Assembly (NCBI RefSeq): GCF_900090225.1
Contig: NZ_FMHY01000002.1
Span: forward strand, 2,542,001 to 2,606,000
From: Micromonospora eburnea
GTDB lineage: Bacteria; Actinomycetota; Actinomycetes; Mycobacteriales; Micromonosporaceae
Length of the DNA: 64,000 nt
Reading direction: 5' to 3'
This document shows positions 42,340 through 51,213 of the stretch, one piece after another. Below the pieces are notes generated by a model that was not told the origin of the DNA, did not search any database, and was given only the letters and a program-made list of their open reading frames with translations. The number at the start of each line of letters is the position of its first letter. Within the stretch, counting starts at the first letter, position 1. A program made the position numbers and the translations under genes.

Positions 42340-42509
42340 GCCCGTCAGCCTACGTGCCAGCGCGGGAAGCGGCCCGCCGGCCGCGCCGGTCGGGACAGCG
42401 GACCACCCCGCCGAACCGGACGAAAGGTGCGGGCGTGCTCCCGCTCACAGTATGTGGGAAGGCGTGGTTGCGGTGACCCGGCGTGGGCCCGCCGCACTAA
42501 CCTGGCTCT

Positions 42510-45500
42510 GTGCGGACTTCGTTGCTCGATGTGCTGGCAGAGCGGATCCTCATCGCCGACGGGGCGATGGGAACCATGCTCCAGGCGGCCGACCTGACGC
42601 TGGACGACTTCGACGGCCTTGAGGGCTGCAACGAGATCCTCAATCTGACCCGGCCGGACGTCGTGCGCGGTGTGCACGAGGCATACCTGGCCGCCGGAGC
42701 GGACTGCGTCGAGACCAACACCTTCGGTGCCAACCTGCCGAACCTCGCCGAGTACGGCATCGCCGGGCGGATCCGGGAGCTGTCCGAGGCGGGGGCGCGA
42801 CTGGCCCGGGAGGCCGCCGACGCGTACGCGACGCCGGAGCAGCCCCGCTTCGTGCTCGGCTCGATCGGCCCCGGCACCAAGCTGCCCACCCTGGGGCACG
42901 CCGCGTACGCCACGCTGCGCGACGCGTACCAGCAGAACGCCGCCGGCCTGATCGAGGGCGGCTCGGACGCGCTGATCGTGGAGACCTGCCAGGATCTGCT
43001 CCAGGTCAAGGCCGCGGTGATCGGGTCGAAGCGGGCGATGGCCGAGCTCGGACGGCGGATTCCGATCATCTGCCACGTCGCCGTCGAGACCACCGGCACC
43101 ATGCTGCTGGGCAGCGAGATCGGCGCCGCGCTGACCGCGATCGAGCCGCTCGGGGTGGACCTGATCGGGCTCAACTGCTCGACCGGCCCGGCCGAGATGG
43201 GCGAGCACCTGCGCTACCTGTCCCGGCACTCGCGCATCCCGCTGTCGGTGATGCCCAACGCCGGGCTGCCCGTGCTGACCGCCGAGGGGGCGTACTTCCC
43301 GCTGACGCCGGTCGAGATGGCCGACGCTCTGGAGCAGTTCGTCACCGACTACGGCGTGTCGCTGGTGGGCGGCTGCTGTGGCAGCACCCCGGAACACATC
43401 CGGGTGCTGGTCGAGCGGCTGCGCGGGGTGCGGCCGGTGGCCCGGGAGCCGCGGCCGGAGGCCGGCGTCTCGTCGATCTACCACCACGTGCCGTTCGCCC
43501 AGGACGCCAGCGTCCTGATGGTGGGGGAGCGGTCCAACGCCAACGGTTCCAAGGCGTTCCGGGAGGCGATGCTCGCCGGCGACTGGCAGGCGTGCGTGGA
43601 GATCGCTCGGGGCCAGGCCCGGGACGGCTCGCACCTGCTGGACCTCTGCGTCGACTACGTCGGCCGGGACGGCACGCAGGACATGCGGGAGCTGGCCGGT
43701 CGGTTCGCCACCGCGTCCACCCTGCCGATCATGTTGGACTCCACCGAGCCGGCGGTGATCGAGGCCGGGTTGGAGATGCTCGGCGGGCGCTGCGTGGTCA
43801 ACTCGGTGAACTTCGAGGACGGCGACGGCCCGGACTCCCGCTACGCGCGGGTCATGCCGGTGGTGAAAGAGCACGGCGCCGCCGTGGTCGCCCTGCTCAT
43901 CGACGAGGAGGGCCAGGCCCGGACCCGTGACTGGAAGGTGCGTGTCGCGGCCCGGCTGATCGAGGACCTGACCGGCCGGTGGGGGCTGCGCCGGGAGGAC
44001 ATCCTCATCGACGCGTTGACCTTCCCGATCGCCACCGGTCAGGAGGAGACCCGCCGCGACGGCATCGAGACCATCGAGGCGATCCGGGAGATCGTTTCCC
44101 GCTACCCGGGGGTCAACTTCACCCTCGGCATCTCCAATGTCTCCTTCGGCCTGAACCCGGCCGCCCGGCAGGTGCTCAACTCGGTCTTCCTGCACGAGTG
44201 CGTCCAGGCCGGGCTGACCTCGGCGATCGTGCACGCCAGCAAGATCCTGCCGATGTCGAGGATTCCCGACGAGCAGCGCGAGGTGGCCCTCGACCTGGTC
44301 TACGACCGCCGCCGCGAGGGCTACGACCCGGTGCAACGGTTCATCGAGATCTTCGAGGGCGTCGACGCGGCGTCGGCCCGCGCCACCCGCGCCGAGGAGC
44401 TGGCCGCGCTGCCGCTGGACGAGCGGCTCAAGCGGCGGATCGTCGACGGCGAGCGCAACGGCCTGGAGGCCGACCTGGACACCGCGATGGCCGAGGGCCG
44501 CTCGCCGCTGTCCATCATCAACGACCTGCTGCTCGACGGGATGAAGGTGGTCGGCGAGCTGTTCGGCTCCGGCCAGATGCAGCTGCCGTTCGTGCTCCAG
44601 TCCGCCGAGGTGATGAAGACCGCGGTGGCCTACCTGGAGCCGCACATGGAGAAGACCGACGACGACGGCGGCAAGGGACGCATCGTCCTCGCCACCGTCA
44701 AGGGCGACGTGCACGACATCGGCAAGAACCTGGTGGACATCATCCTGTCCAACAACGGCTACGAGGTCGTCAACATCGGCATCAAGCAGCCGATCAACGC
44801 GATCCTCGACGCGGCCGAGCAACACCGGGCCGATGCGATCGGCATGTCCGGGCTGCTGGTCAAGAGCACGGTCATCATGAAGGAGAACCTCGCCGAGATG
44901 GCCGCGCGCGGGGTCGCCGAACGCTGGCCGGTGCTGCTCGGCGGGGCGGCGCTCACCCGGGCGTACGTCGAGGACGACCTGCGGTCGATGTTCCCCGGGC
45001 AGGTGCACTACGCCCGGGATGCCTTCGAGGGGCTGTCCCTGATGGATCGGGTGATGGCCGCCAAGCGCGGCGGGGCGCCGGTGGTCGACCCGGAGCGGGA
45101 GGCCGCCCTGGCGGCCCGCCGCGAGCGGCGGGAGCGGCAGCGCGCCCTGGTGCGCGAGGCGCTGCCCGAACTGGACGACGCCTCCGTCCGCTCCGACGTG
45201 GCCACCGACGTGGAGGTGCCCTCGCCGCCGTTCTTCGGCACCCGCGTGGTCAAGGGGGTGCCGCTGGCCGACTACGCGGCGCTGCTCGACGAGCGGGCCA
45301 CCTTCCTCGGCCAGTGGGGGCTGCGCGGCGCCCGCGGCGGCAAGGGACCGTCGTACGAGGAACTGGTGGAGACGGAGGGCCGGCCGCGGCTGCGCTACTG
45401 GCTCGACCGGCTCATCGCCGACCAGGTCCTGGAGGCAGCCGTGGTGTACGGCTACTTCCCGGCGTACGCCGAGGGCAACGATCTGGTGGTGCTGGACGAG

Positions 45501-46028
45501 AACGGGCACAGCGAGCGGGCCCGGTTCTCGTTCCCCCGGCAACGGCAGGAGCGGCGGCTCTGCCTGGCCGACTTCTTCCGGCCCCGGGGCGAGGAGTTGG
45601 ATGTGGTGGCGTTGCAGCTGGTCACCGTCGGGCAGCCGATCAGCGAGTACACGGCGAAGATGTTCGCCGGCAACGAGTACCGCGACTATCTGGAGGTGCA
45701 CGGCCTGTCCGTGCAGCTCACCGAGGCCCTCGCCGAGTACTGGCACCGGCGGATCCGGTCCGAGCTGACCCTGCCCGGTGGGCGTACCGTCGCCGACGAC
45801 GACCCGGCGGACGTGGCCGGCCTGCTGCGCACCGACTACCGCGGCTGCCGGTACGCGTTCGGCTACCCGGCCTGTCCGGACCTGGAGGACCGGGCGAAGA
45901 TCGTGAAGCTGCTGGGTGCGGAGCGGATCGGCGTCCAGCTGTCGGAGGAGTTCCAGCTCGTGCCGGAGCAGGCCACGGACGCGATCGTGGTGCACCACCC
46001 GGAGGCGAACTACTTCAACGCCAAATAA
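42510..46028 (+). CDS. metH: Cobalamin-dependent methionine synthase
   Basis: 1172 residues from GTG 42510. All four modules are present: a homocysteine-binding barrel with zinc cysteines in LIGLNCSTGP and LVGGCCGSTPEH (~210-290); a pterin domain (VGERSNANGSKAFREAML to LGISNVSFGLNP); a cobalamin domain with cap and the DVHDIGKNLVDIIL motif whose His ligates cobalt; and a C-terminal SAM reactivation domain (FGYPACPDLEDRAKIVKLLG). It methylates homocysteine using methyltetrahydrofolate. No cobalamin riboswitch is visible in the short leader. The last codons form the attL side of an integrated element (46016-46036). Confidence 0.95.
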   Translation: MRTSLLDVLAERILIADGAMGTMLQAADLTLDDFDGLEGCNEILNLTRPDVVRGVHEAYLAAGADCVETNTFGANLPNLAEYGIAGRIRELSEAGARLAREAADAYATPEQPRFVLGSIGPGTKLPTLGHAAYATLRDAYQQNAAGLIEGGSDALIVETCQDLLQVKAAVIGSKRAMAELGRRIPIICHVAVETTGTMLLGSEIGAALTAIEPLGVDLIGLNCSTGPAEMGEHLRYLSRHSRIPLSVMPNAGLPVLTAEGAYFPLTPVEMADALEQFVTDYGVSLVGGCCGSTPEHIRVLVERLRGVRPVAREPRPEAGVSSIYHHVPFAQDASVLMVGERSNANGSKAFREAMLAGDWQACVEIARGQARDGSHLLDLCVDYVGRDGTQDMRELAGRFATASTLPIMLDSTEPAVIEAGLEMLGGRCVVNSVNFEDGDGPDSRYARVMPVVKEHGAAVVALLIDEEGQARTRDWKVRVAARLIEDLTGRWGLRREDILIDALTFPIATGQEETRRDGIETIEAIREIVSRYPGVNFTLGISNVSFGLNPAARQVLNSVFLHECVQAGLTSAIVHASKILPMSRIPDEQREVALDLVYDRRREGYDPVQRFIEIFEGVDAASARATRAEELAALPLDERLKRRIVDGERNGLEADLDTAMAEGRSPLSIINDLLLDGMKVVGELFGSGQMQLPFVLQSAEVMKTAVAYLEPHMEKTDDDGGKGRIVLATVKGDVHDIGKNLVDIILSNNGYEVVNIGIKQPINAILDAAEQHRADAIGMSGLLVKSTVIMKENLAEMAARGVAERWPVLLGGAALTRAYVEDDLRSMFPGQVHYARDAFEGLSLMDRVMAAKRGGAPVVDPEREAALAARRERRERQRALVREALPELDDASVRSDVATDVEVPSPPFFGTRVVKGVPLADYAALLDERATFLGQWGLRGARGGKGPSYEELVETEGRPRLRYWLDRLIADQVLEAAVVYGYFPAYAEGNDLVVLDENGHSERARFSFPRQRQERRLCLADFFRPRGEELDVVALQLVTVGQPISEYTAKMFAGNEYRDYLEVHGLSVQLTEALAEYWHRRIRSELTLPGGRTVADDDPADVAGLLRTDYRGCRYAFGYPACPDLEDRAKIVKLLGAERIGVQLSEEFQLVPEQATDAIVVHHPEANYFNAK

Positions 46029-46036
46029 TCGGGGCA
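46016..46036. other. attL-like direct repeat at the metH 3' end
   Basis: A 21-nt segment spanning the final codons and stop of metH (caacgccaaataatcgggg, plus ca) recurs at 48587-48607 with two changes. Both copies encode Asn-Ala-Lys-stop (AAA TAA here, AAG TAG there). A decayed integrase lies immediately downstream. This is the arrangement left when an element integrates into a gene end and restores the reading frame. Confidence 0.65.
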
Positions 46037-46085
46037 AGTGCTCTGACCTGCACTTTCACCCCCGGCGAGGGTCGCTGAACCATGA

Positions 46086-46832
46086 TCATGCCGTCTCCAG
46101 GCCGTCACCGGCTTCCGGGCCGTCGTCGGCCGCCTGGACCTCACCGAACGCCTTGTCGATGGCCCGCCGGGTGCGGTCCTCGCTGCTAGGCAGGAGGTGT
46201 GTGTAGGTCCGCAGGGTGAAGCCGGGATCGGCGTGGCCCAGGTAGGCCGACAGGGCCTTGATGCTCTCTCCGGCGTCCAGGAGCACCGAGGCGTAGGTGT
46301 GTCGGAGAACGTGCATTCCGTTGCGTCGATCCTCGGGTATGCCCGTGGCGCGGATCGTGGGCTTCCAGACGCCGGGGTTGAACCTGGAGCGACTGAGCGC
46401 GGTGCCGTCAGGAAGCGTCAGGTAGAGCTTGACGGTTACCGGCTCGCCGGTCGAAGTTCCCCACGGCAAGGTGACCTCGACGGGCGCGTACTGCTTGGCA
46501 TGGGCCTCCAGGCGGCGGGCCACCGAATCGGGGAGGGGGACCTCTCGGGTCTTTCCGCCCTTGGGTAGGGCGAAAATCAGGGTGCCTCGCACGAGCTTGA
46601 TTTGGCGGTTGACGTTGAGGATGGGGCGAGTTGCGTCCAAGTCGTCGGGACTTAAGCCGACGGTCTGTAAAGCAAGGCCGTCGGCTGATGCGGTCAGGGT
46701 TGGCCCGAGGATCGCTGGCGACCACCCACCGGGCGGGGCGGCTGCCGACAGCAACGGTGACAGCAAAGACGGGCTGACCAGGGCACGAGCCAGGTATACC
46801 CGAGGTCGGCGCGGAGCCATCCAGAGTTCCAC
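46086..46832 (-). pseudogene. Tyrosine integrase, N-terminally truncated
   Basis: About 190 residues of real integrase sequence at the C-terminal side: the end of box I context (VGLSPDDLDATRPILNVNRQ), TREVPLPDSVARRLEAHAK, the box II HVLRHTYASVLLDAGES with the His-x-x-Arg pair, LGHADPGFTLRTYTHLLPS with the nucleophilic Tyr. The box I arginine and the whole core-binding N domain are missing; the first ~55 codons (Pro/Ser/Leu-rich) look like non-coding DNA read in frame. It should be inactive. It points away from metH's end with its 3' end nearest the attL repeat, typical of integrative elements. Confidence 0.82.
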
Positions 46833-46854
46833 TTCAACGTCTGCCCCTCGGGCG

Positions 46855-46986
46855 GGGTGACCAACTGGGTGACGACCGGGACGACCGACGCTGGACGCCC
46901 ACGGACGATGGTGGACTGTTCTGGCAGCTCACCCCGGCTCCTGGCCCAGCTTATCGACGGTTGATCATTCTTTCGGGACGAAGAGG
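46855..46986. repeat. 132-bp direct repeat, copy 1
   Basis: Runs from gggtgaccaactgggtgac to gacgaagagg and matches 47243-47374 at about 119 of 132 positions by eye. It lies upstream of the integrase remnant. No open frame in it has coding features, and the interval 46833-47401 holds no gene. Confidence 0.78.
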
Positions 46987-47114
46987 TCAGCGTGCCCGAT
47001 GCGTGCCCGATGCAACGGTCAACACCGGCCTACAAGGGCACCCGGGGCAGCAGCACTCGGCACGCTGCGTGCTTCCTGGCCAGGCAGTGCGGCTACCGAT
47101 GGTCTAGATCCAAA

Positions 47115-47141
47115 CCGATTCCCAAGCTGAGGGTAGGCACC
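47115..47141. repeat. 27-bp repeat, copy 1 (partner at 48094-48120)
   Basis: The segment ccgattcccaagctgaggg and following taggcacc recurs at 48094-48120 with one mismatch. Upstream of each copy there is a related gtgcccgatg..cggtcaaca stretch (46991-47020 and 47970-48006), so two diverged copies of one longer non-coding module lie on either side of the GNAT gene. Confidence 0.65.
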
Positions 47142-47242
47142 GTCAGCGCCGGCCCGGCCCTGGCCTGCTGTCGACCTCCGGCCGGCATCGGCCCAGCCGG
47201 CCGGCCACGCTGGCGGACGACCAGGACGAGGCGGACCGCCCT

Positions 47243-47374
47243 GGGTGATCAACTGGGTGACGACCGGGACGACCGACGCTGGACGCCCGCGGACGATGGT
47301 GGACTGTTCTGGCAGCTCACCTACGCTGCTCGCCCAGCTCATCGACGGGTGATCATTCTTTCACACCGAAGAGG
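47243..47374. repeat. 132-bp direct repeat, copy 2
   Basis: Same length and orientation as 46855-46986; differences cluster near the 3' third. A third, partial 21-nt copy is at 49651-49671. It ends 28 nt before the GNAT stop. Confidence 0.78.
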
Positions 47375-47401
47375 ACCGGCTAACCTTCTGCATGTGGACC
47401 G

Positions 47402-47932
47402 TCACGGCCAGTGCGACGTGAAGATCCAATCGAGGCCGTCTTCTCCTTGGCTGTCAAGGTGTTCGGCGCGATGTAAGCCGGCTCGCGCAGCGACCCGCTG
47501 GGAGGCTGTGTTCTCAGGGCGGACTCGGGCGATGACCGGATAGTCGGGGCGATGGGCGGTGGCCCAACCTACGACGGCCGTGGCTGCTTCGGTGGCTACC
47601 CCGTCGCCCCAGGCAGATGGATCGAGGCGATAGAACAGGTTCAGAATCTCGTGGTGCCTCAACTTCATGATTTTGATGCCGCAGAAGCCAAGGCCCTTGC
47701 GATCGGCATGGACGACCCAGTACCCGAAGCCCTGGCGCTGCCAGTGCTCATCCCACCGCTGGTAGAGGTCTTCCGCCTCAGCGCGGTTGCTCAGCATGTC
47801 GGCTGGGTTATGCGCGCAGGCTCGCGGGTCGCTGTGGATGCCGTAGATCAGGTCGATGTCGGCAGGAGTGGGGCGGCGCAGCGATAGCCGCGCGGTCGTC
47901 AGCTCCTCGTTGCCGAAACCTCGATTGCCCAT
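47402..47932 (-). CDS. GNAT (RimJ/RimL-type) N-acetyltransferase
   Basis: 176 residues from ATG 47932. Acetyltransferase_3-type layout: LTTARLSLRRPTPADIDLIY, then YWVVHADRKGLGFCGIKIMK, LNLFYRLDPSAWGDGVATEA (the acetyl-CoA loop region) and NTASQRVAARAGLHRAEHL. The substrate is unknown; the family acetylates protein N termini, amino acids or antibiotics. It lies inside the remnant element between two repeat modules and is likely cargo. Codon use is less GC-biased than in core genes. Confidence 0.85.
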   Translation of the reverse strand: MGNRGFGNEELTTARLSLRRPTPADIDLIYGIHSDPRACAHNPADMLSNRAEAEDLYQRWDEHWQRQGFGYWVVHADRKGLGFCGIKIMKLRHHEILNLFYRLDPSAWGDGVATEAATAVVGWATAHRPDYPVIARVRPENTASQRVAARAGLHRAEHLDSQGEDGLDWIFTSHWP

Positions 47933-48093
47933 CACGCAACTGTACGAGTTTGCTTCGCCTCTCCATGATGACCGTGCCCGGTCCGTGCCCGATGTAGCGG
48001 TCAACATGGGGTTGCAGCGGCCGTGCTGTAGGGACGATCCATCGACGCTGTGTGCCGGGCACCGGTTAGATGGCTACCCACGGTGTGGAAAAT

Positions 48094-48120
48094 CCGATTC
48101 CCAAGCTGAGGTTAGGCACC
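48094..48120. repeat. 27-bp repeat, copy 2
   Basis: Partner of 47115-47141 (26 of 27 identical). It lies 31 nt upstream of the S1-domain gene. Confidence 0.65.
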
Positions 48121-48151
48121 TTCCAAACTGACCGTGCGAGGATGAGCGACC

Positions 48152-48517
48152 ATGAGCGACGCCTGGAGCTTGCTGGACGGCAGAGCTGAGCGAGCAAGGC
48201 GCTCGTGGCCAGAGATCAGGTCGGCACTGCCTGTGGGTAAACGAGTCCGTGGCCGTGTCTTCGCGGCGATGCCGTTCGGCGTCTTCGTCGAGATCGACGG
48301 CCAGCCGGATGCGCTTGGCCTGGTGGAGGTAACCACGCTTCCGCACGGCAGCGAGCTTCCAGCTATAGGCGTCTACCTCGACTTGGTCGTGGTCGACCAT
48401 GCCGCTCACAGCTGGCAGGTGCGGCTACGGTCAGCCGACAGCCGGGCGAGTCCAAGATCAGGCCGTATCCAGGCCGTCAGAGGTGAACCAAGAGCAACGA
48501 ACGTTGACCACCGATGA
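48152..48517 (+). CDS. S1-domain RNA-binding protein
   Basis: 121 residues from ATG 48152. A single S1/OB domain spans ~25-95: LPVGKRVRGRVFAAMPFGVF, VEIDGQPDALGLVEVTTL, then VYLDLVVVDHAAHSWQVRLR. S1 domains bind RNA; a stand-alone form of this size is a common actinobacterial accessory protein. The C-terminal ~25 residues are basic and unstructured. It ends 69 nt before the attR-like repeat and is part of the integrated segment. Confidence 0.78.
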   Translation: MSDAWSLLDGRAERARRSWPEIRSALPVGKRVRGRVFAAMPFGVFVEIDGQPDALGLVEVTTLPHGSELPAIGVYLDLVVVDHAAHSWQVRLRSADSRASPRSGRIQAVRGEPRATNVDHR

Positions 48518-48586
48518 CAAATGAACGCGCAGCTCAGACGGCATCTTGTCCGTGTTGATCGACTGTGCCCTCACCTTTGATCAATA

Positions 48587-48607
48587 CAACGCCAAGTAGT
48601 CGGGGCA
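48587..48607. other. attR-like direct repeat (duplicated metH end)
   Basis: 19 of 21 positions match the metH end at 46016-46036, and the copy still encodes Asn-Ala-Lys-stop. It marks the far boundary of a ~2.6-kb remnant element and is followed at once by a fragment of a second integrase gene. Confidence 0.62.
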
Positions 48608-48643
48608 GCCGAGAGGGCCCTGATGCTCTCTCCGGCGTCCAGG
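48608..48643 (-). pseudogene. Fragment of a second integrase gene
   Basis: 36 nt (34 identical) match positions 46246-46281 inside the integrase remnant, in the part encoding GESIKALSAYLG. The fragment directly abuts the attR-like repeat. It suggests that a second related element, or a rearranged copy, was integrated at the same site and mostly deleted. Confidence 0.55.
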
Positions 48644-49282
48644 CGGCCCGCAACGGCCCGCACGCGCCGCCGCCTGGGCGCGCGCCGGCCGCTGCCGGTG
48701 TCGCTCTGCGGCCGTCACGCCTGATGCCCGACGGCTGGCGCGGAAAGCGGGAAGCCCGGAGGGCCGCCGCAGACGGTAGCGCCGAGAGTGGTTGAGGTTC
48801 GCGGGCCGGCAGCCGGCCGCGCCGCGCCCGAGCGACGCGACGAAGGGCACGCCGGGTCCGCGCGGCGGGTCGCGGCGGCGGACCGGTGGCGGTCACTGCG
48901 CCTCCGGCGGGGCACAGCGACTCCAGGATGGCCGGGGCTCCGTCCGCGCGTTGCTGTCCGCGGGTGGTTGCGGTAGCCACCCCGCCTGCCACCGACCCGG
49001 GCGAGCCGAGCAGACCACCGCCCGAACCGCCAGCGTCCGAACGTGCGTCAAGGTCCGCTTGACATGGCGGACCGGGCGGCGGCCCGCTCCGCAGCAGGGC
49101 GGGTCGGCGGCATACGGATGGCAGGTTGGCGCTGCGGGACGTGCCTCGATGGTCGGGCGGCCAGAGCATGAGGTGGGGCGTCCGAGGTTCGCGAGCGGTG
49201 GCGGCCAGTGTGCATCCGGTAGCCCTCGCTAATCGATCTGGCCGATTACTCATCGTACGGGCGGCGGCCGCGATCAGCGCTA
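48644..49282. other. Gene-free degenerate stretch
   Basis: About 640 nt with no gene I can support. Open frames on both strands are Arg/Pro/Gly-rich without ribosome sites. Short imprecise repeats such as gaggttcgcg (48794, 49187) and ccggtggcggtca / gcggtggcggccagt are visible. It looks like decayed element DNA. Confidence 0.5.
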
Positions 49283-49495
49283 CTACTTTTCGTAGGTGCG
49301 TAGTCCGTTACCCATCGCGAAGAAGGTCGGGGCCCACTCGCCGATAAAGATGCCCCACCGGTCCGCGCGCTCGATGCCAGCATGTTCGAACCGCTTGGAA
49401 AGCAGCCAGCTTGTGAACGCCAGGCCGACACTTACCATGCCGGCCGCGTAGCAGTGTTCAGCCTTCAACCCCGAGTTGTGCAGCTGTTCCAACAT
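49283..49495 (-). CDS. Small single-pass membrane protein
   Basis: 70 residues from ATG 49495. One hydrophobic helix (CYAAGMVSVGLAFTSWLLS) is flanked by a short polar N terminus (MLEQLHNSGLKAEH) and a conserved-looking tail ADRWGIFIGEWAPTFFAMGN. I recall similar small proteins scattered in actinomycetes, of unknown function. It is intact amid decayed DNA, which argues for retention or recent arrival. Confidence 0.6.
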   Translation of the reverse strand: MLEQLHNSGLKAEHCYAAGMVSVGLAFTSWLLSKRFEHAGIERADRWGIFIGEWAPTFFAMGNGLRTYEK

Positions 49496-49650
49496 CGGTG
49501 ACCAGTCCTCTCTCTGGGTTCTCGCGCGGCACGACACCGCTTGAGCGCAGACGGGTTACCCGGCGCAACCAGAGCTACACGCCTCAGGGACACCGCGGCT
49601 CGTCCGGACCGATCCGACGAGAACCATCGGGCCAGGCAGTGGATCGCCCT

Positions 49651-49671
49651 GGGTGACCAACTGGGTGACGA
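49651..49671. repeat. Partial third copy of the 132-bp repeat
   Basis: gggtgaccaactgggtgac plus ga is identical to the start of copy 1 (46855). It is truncated 3', and the similarity ends about 155 nt before the IS. The rest of the 434-nt gap 49496-49929 contains the IS left end and no gene. Confidence 0.55.
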
Positions 49672-49857
49672 TTTTCCAGTCTCGCCAAGGTGGGCTCATC
49701 CAGATCGCGCCAGATCACGCCTTCACGGTGTCTGAGGCCATGTTCGGGTCTGCGGACACGATTTCCGGTAGCGGCCAACTGCGTCCGGGCGACTTGGCAG
49801 CGGATGGCCAGGTTGCGTCCACGGGAGTGGTGTACGACTTGCCCGTGATGGGCGTGT

Positions 49858-51213
49858 TGCGTAGATGAGAGACGGCCATCGCGTCGATCCTTCAAGACGA
49901 CCAAGTCAGAGAAGGAAGAAGAGGACGCGATGGCCGCTTCAGCGAGTGTGAACCCTGTTGACCTGCTGCGCGAGCAGATCGAGGGCGCGTCGCCTGATGT
50001 GTTGCAGGCGATGGTGAAGACGTTCGCGCAGGCGTTGATGTCCGCCGAGGCGGACGCGGTCTGCGGCGCGGGATATGGGCAGCGCAGCGATGAGCGGGTG
50101 AACTCCCGCAACGGTTACCGGCATCGGGAGTGGGACACCCGCGCCGGGACGATCGACCTGGCGATCCCGAAGCTGCGGCACGGCAGCTACTTTCCGGAGT
50201 GGTTGCTCACCCACCGGCGGCGGGCCGAGCAGGCCTTGGTCTCGGTCGTGGCCACGAGTTACCTGCTGGGGGTGTCGACGCGGCGGGTGGAGAAGCTGGT
50301 CGAGCAGCTCGGGATCCGGCAGCTGTCGAAGTCGCAGGTCTCGGAGATGGCCGCCCACCTGGACGCGCAGGTCGAGGCGTTCCGCAACCGGCCCTTGGAC
50401 TCAGGGCATTACACGTTCGTGTGGATGGACGCGCTGACGATGAAGGTCCGCGAAGCCGGTCGCACCGTCAACGTCCACGCGCTGATCGCTGTCGGCGTCA
50501 ACGCTGACGGCCAACGCGAAGTCCTCGGCCTCGACGTCGCCTCCGACGAAGACGGCGCCGGCTGGCTGGCGTTCCTGCGATCGTTGACCGCCCGCGGCCT
50601 GTCCGGTGTCCGCCTGGTCATCTCCGACGCCCACGCAGGCCTGGTGCATGCCATCGGGGCGGCTCTGCCCGGGGCCTCGTGGCAGCGGTGCAGGACCCAT
50701 TACCTGCGCAACCTGCTGACCAAGGTGCCGAAGTCCGCGCAGCCGTGGATCGCCACCCTCGTCCGGACGATCTTCGACCAGCCCGACGCCGACGCCGTCC
50801 GCGCCCAGTTCGACAGGGTCGTGACCACCATCGAAGCGAAGTTCCCGGCCGCGGCCGAGCACCTCGATGCCGCCCGCGACGACCTCCTGGCGTTCACCGG
50901 CTTCCCGCGTGAGATCTGGCGCCAGATCTGGTCCAACAATCCTCAGGAGCGACTGAACAAGGAGATTCGCCGCCGCACCGACGTCGTCGGGATCTTCCCC
51001 AACCGGCCGGCGATCATCCGCCTCGTGGGCGCAGTCCTGGCCGAGCAGACCGACGAATGGACCGAAGGACGCCGCTACATGGGCCTGGAACTACTGGCCA
51101 AAGCCCGCCTGATCACCGTCGACACCAGCCAACACGACACCGACCAGCCCGACGCGGCGCCGATCGCCGCATAGCATCAGAACGGATCACGCGATGGCCG
51201 TCTCTTACACCAC
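49858..51213 (+). mobile_element. IS256-family insertion sequence
   Basis: Core inverted repeats gagacggccatcgcgt (49867-49882) and its complement (51189-51204) flank one transposase gene, with a further gatcc match inside. The right end continues as ttacaccac. The left outer end (gcgtagat) matches this only partly; a better match, gtggtgta, lies 32 nt further out at 49827. I see no clear target duplication, so the outer limits are approximate. Confidence 0.75.
49930..51174 (+). CDS. IS256-family (mutator) transposase
   Basis: 414 residues, apparently intact. The DDE residues are Asp167 (VWMDALTMKV), Asp233 (LVISDAHAGL) and Glu340 (NNPQERLNKEIRRRT). The signature WQRCRTHYLRNLL occurs between the second Asp and the Glu. 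The N-terminal helical DNA-binding domain includes CGAGYGQRSDERVNSRNGYR. The mutator-type D-x2-CRxHxxRN layout confirms the family. No frameshift, so it may still be active. Confidence 0.93.
   Translation: MAASASVNPVDLLREQIEGASPDVLQAMVKTFAQALMSAEADAVCGAGYGQRSDERVNSRNGYRHREWDTRAGTIDLAIPKLRHGSYFPEWLLTHRRRAEQALVSVVATSYLLGVSTRRVEKLVEQLGIRQLSKSQVSEMAAHLDAQVEAFRNRPLDSGHYTFVWMDALTMKVREAGRTVNVHALIAVGVNADGQREVLGLDVASDEDGAGWLAFLRSLTARGLSGVRLVISDAHAGLVHAIGAALPGASWQRCRTHYLRNLLTKVPKSAQPWIATLVRTIFDQPDADAVRAQFDRVVTTIEAKFPAAAEHLDAARDDLLAFTGFPREIWRQIWSNNPQERLNKEIRRRTDVVGIFPNRPAIIRLVGAVLAEQTDEWTEGRRYMGLELLAKARLITVDTSQHDTDQPDAAPIAA

Noticed and set aside
42340..42509. Cobalamin riboswitch upstream of metH
   Set aside because: The leader is short and lacks a B12-box-like sequence.
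42345..46037. A 1230-codon open frame on the minus strand
   Set aside because: It lies exactly opposite metH, has repetitive Leu/Gly/Arg/Val composition and no domain. It is an antisense shadow caused by high GC.
46030..46090. tRNA gene as the integration site of the element
   Set aside because: No cloverleaf or T-arm sequence is present next to the integrase; the duplicated sequence is the metH end itself.
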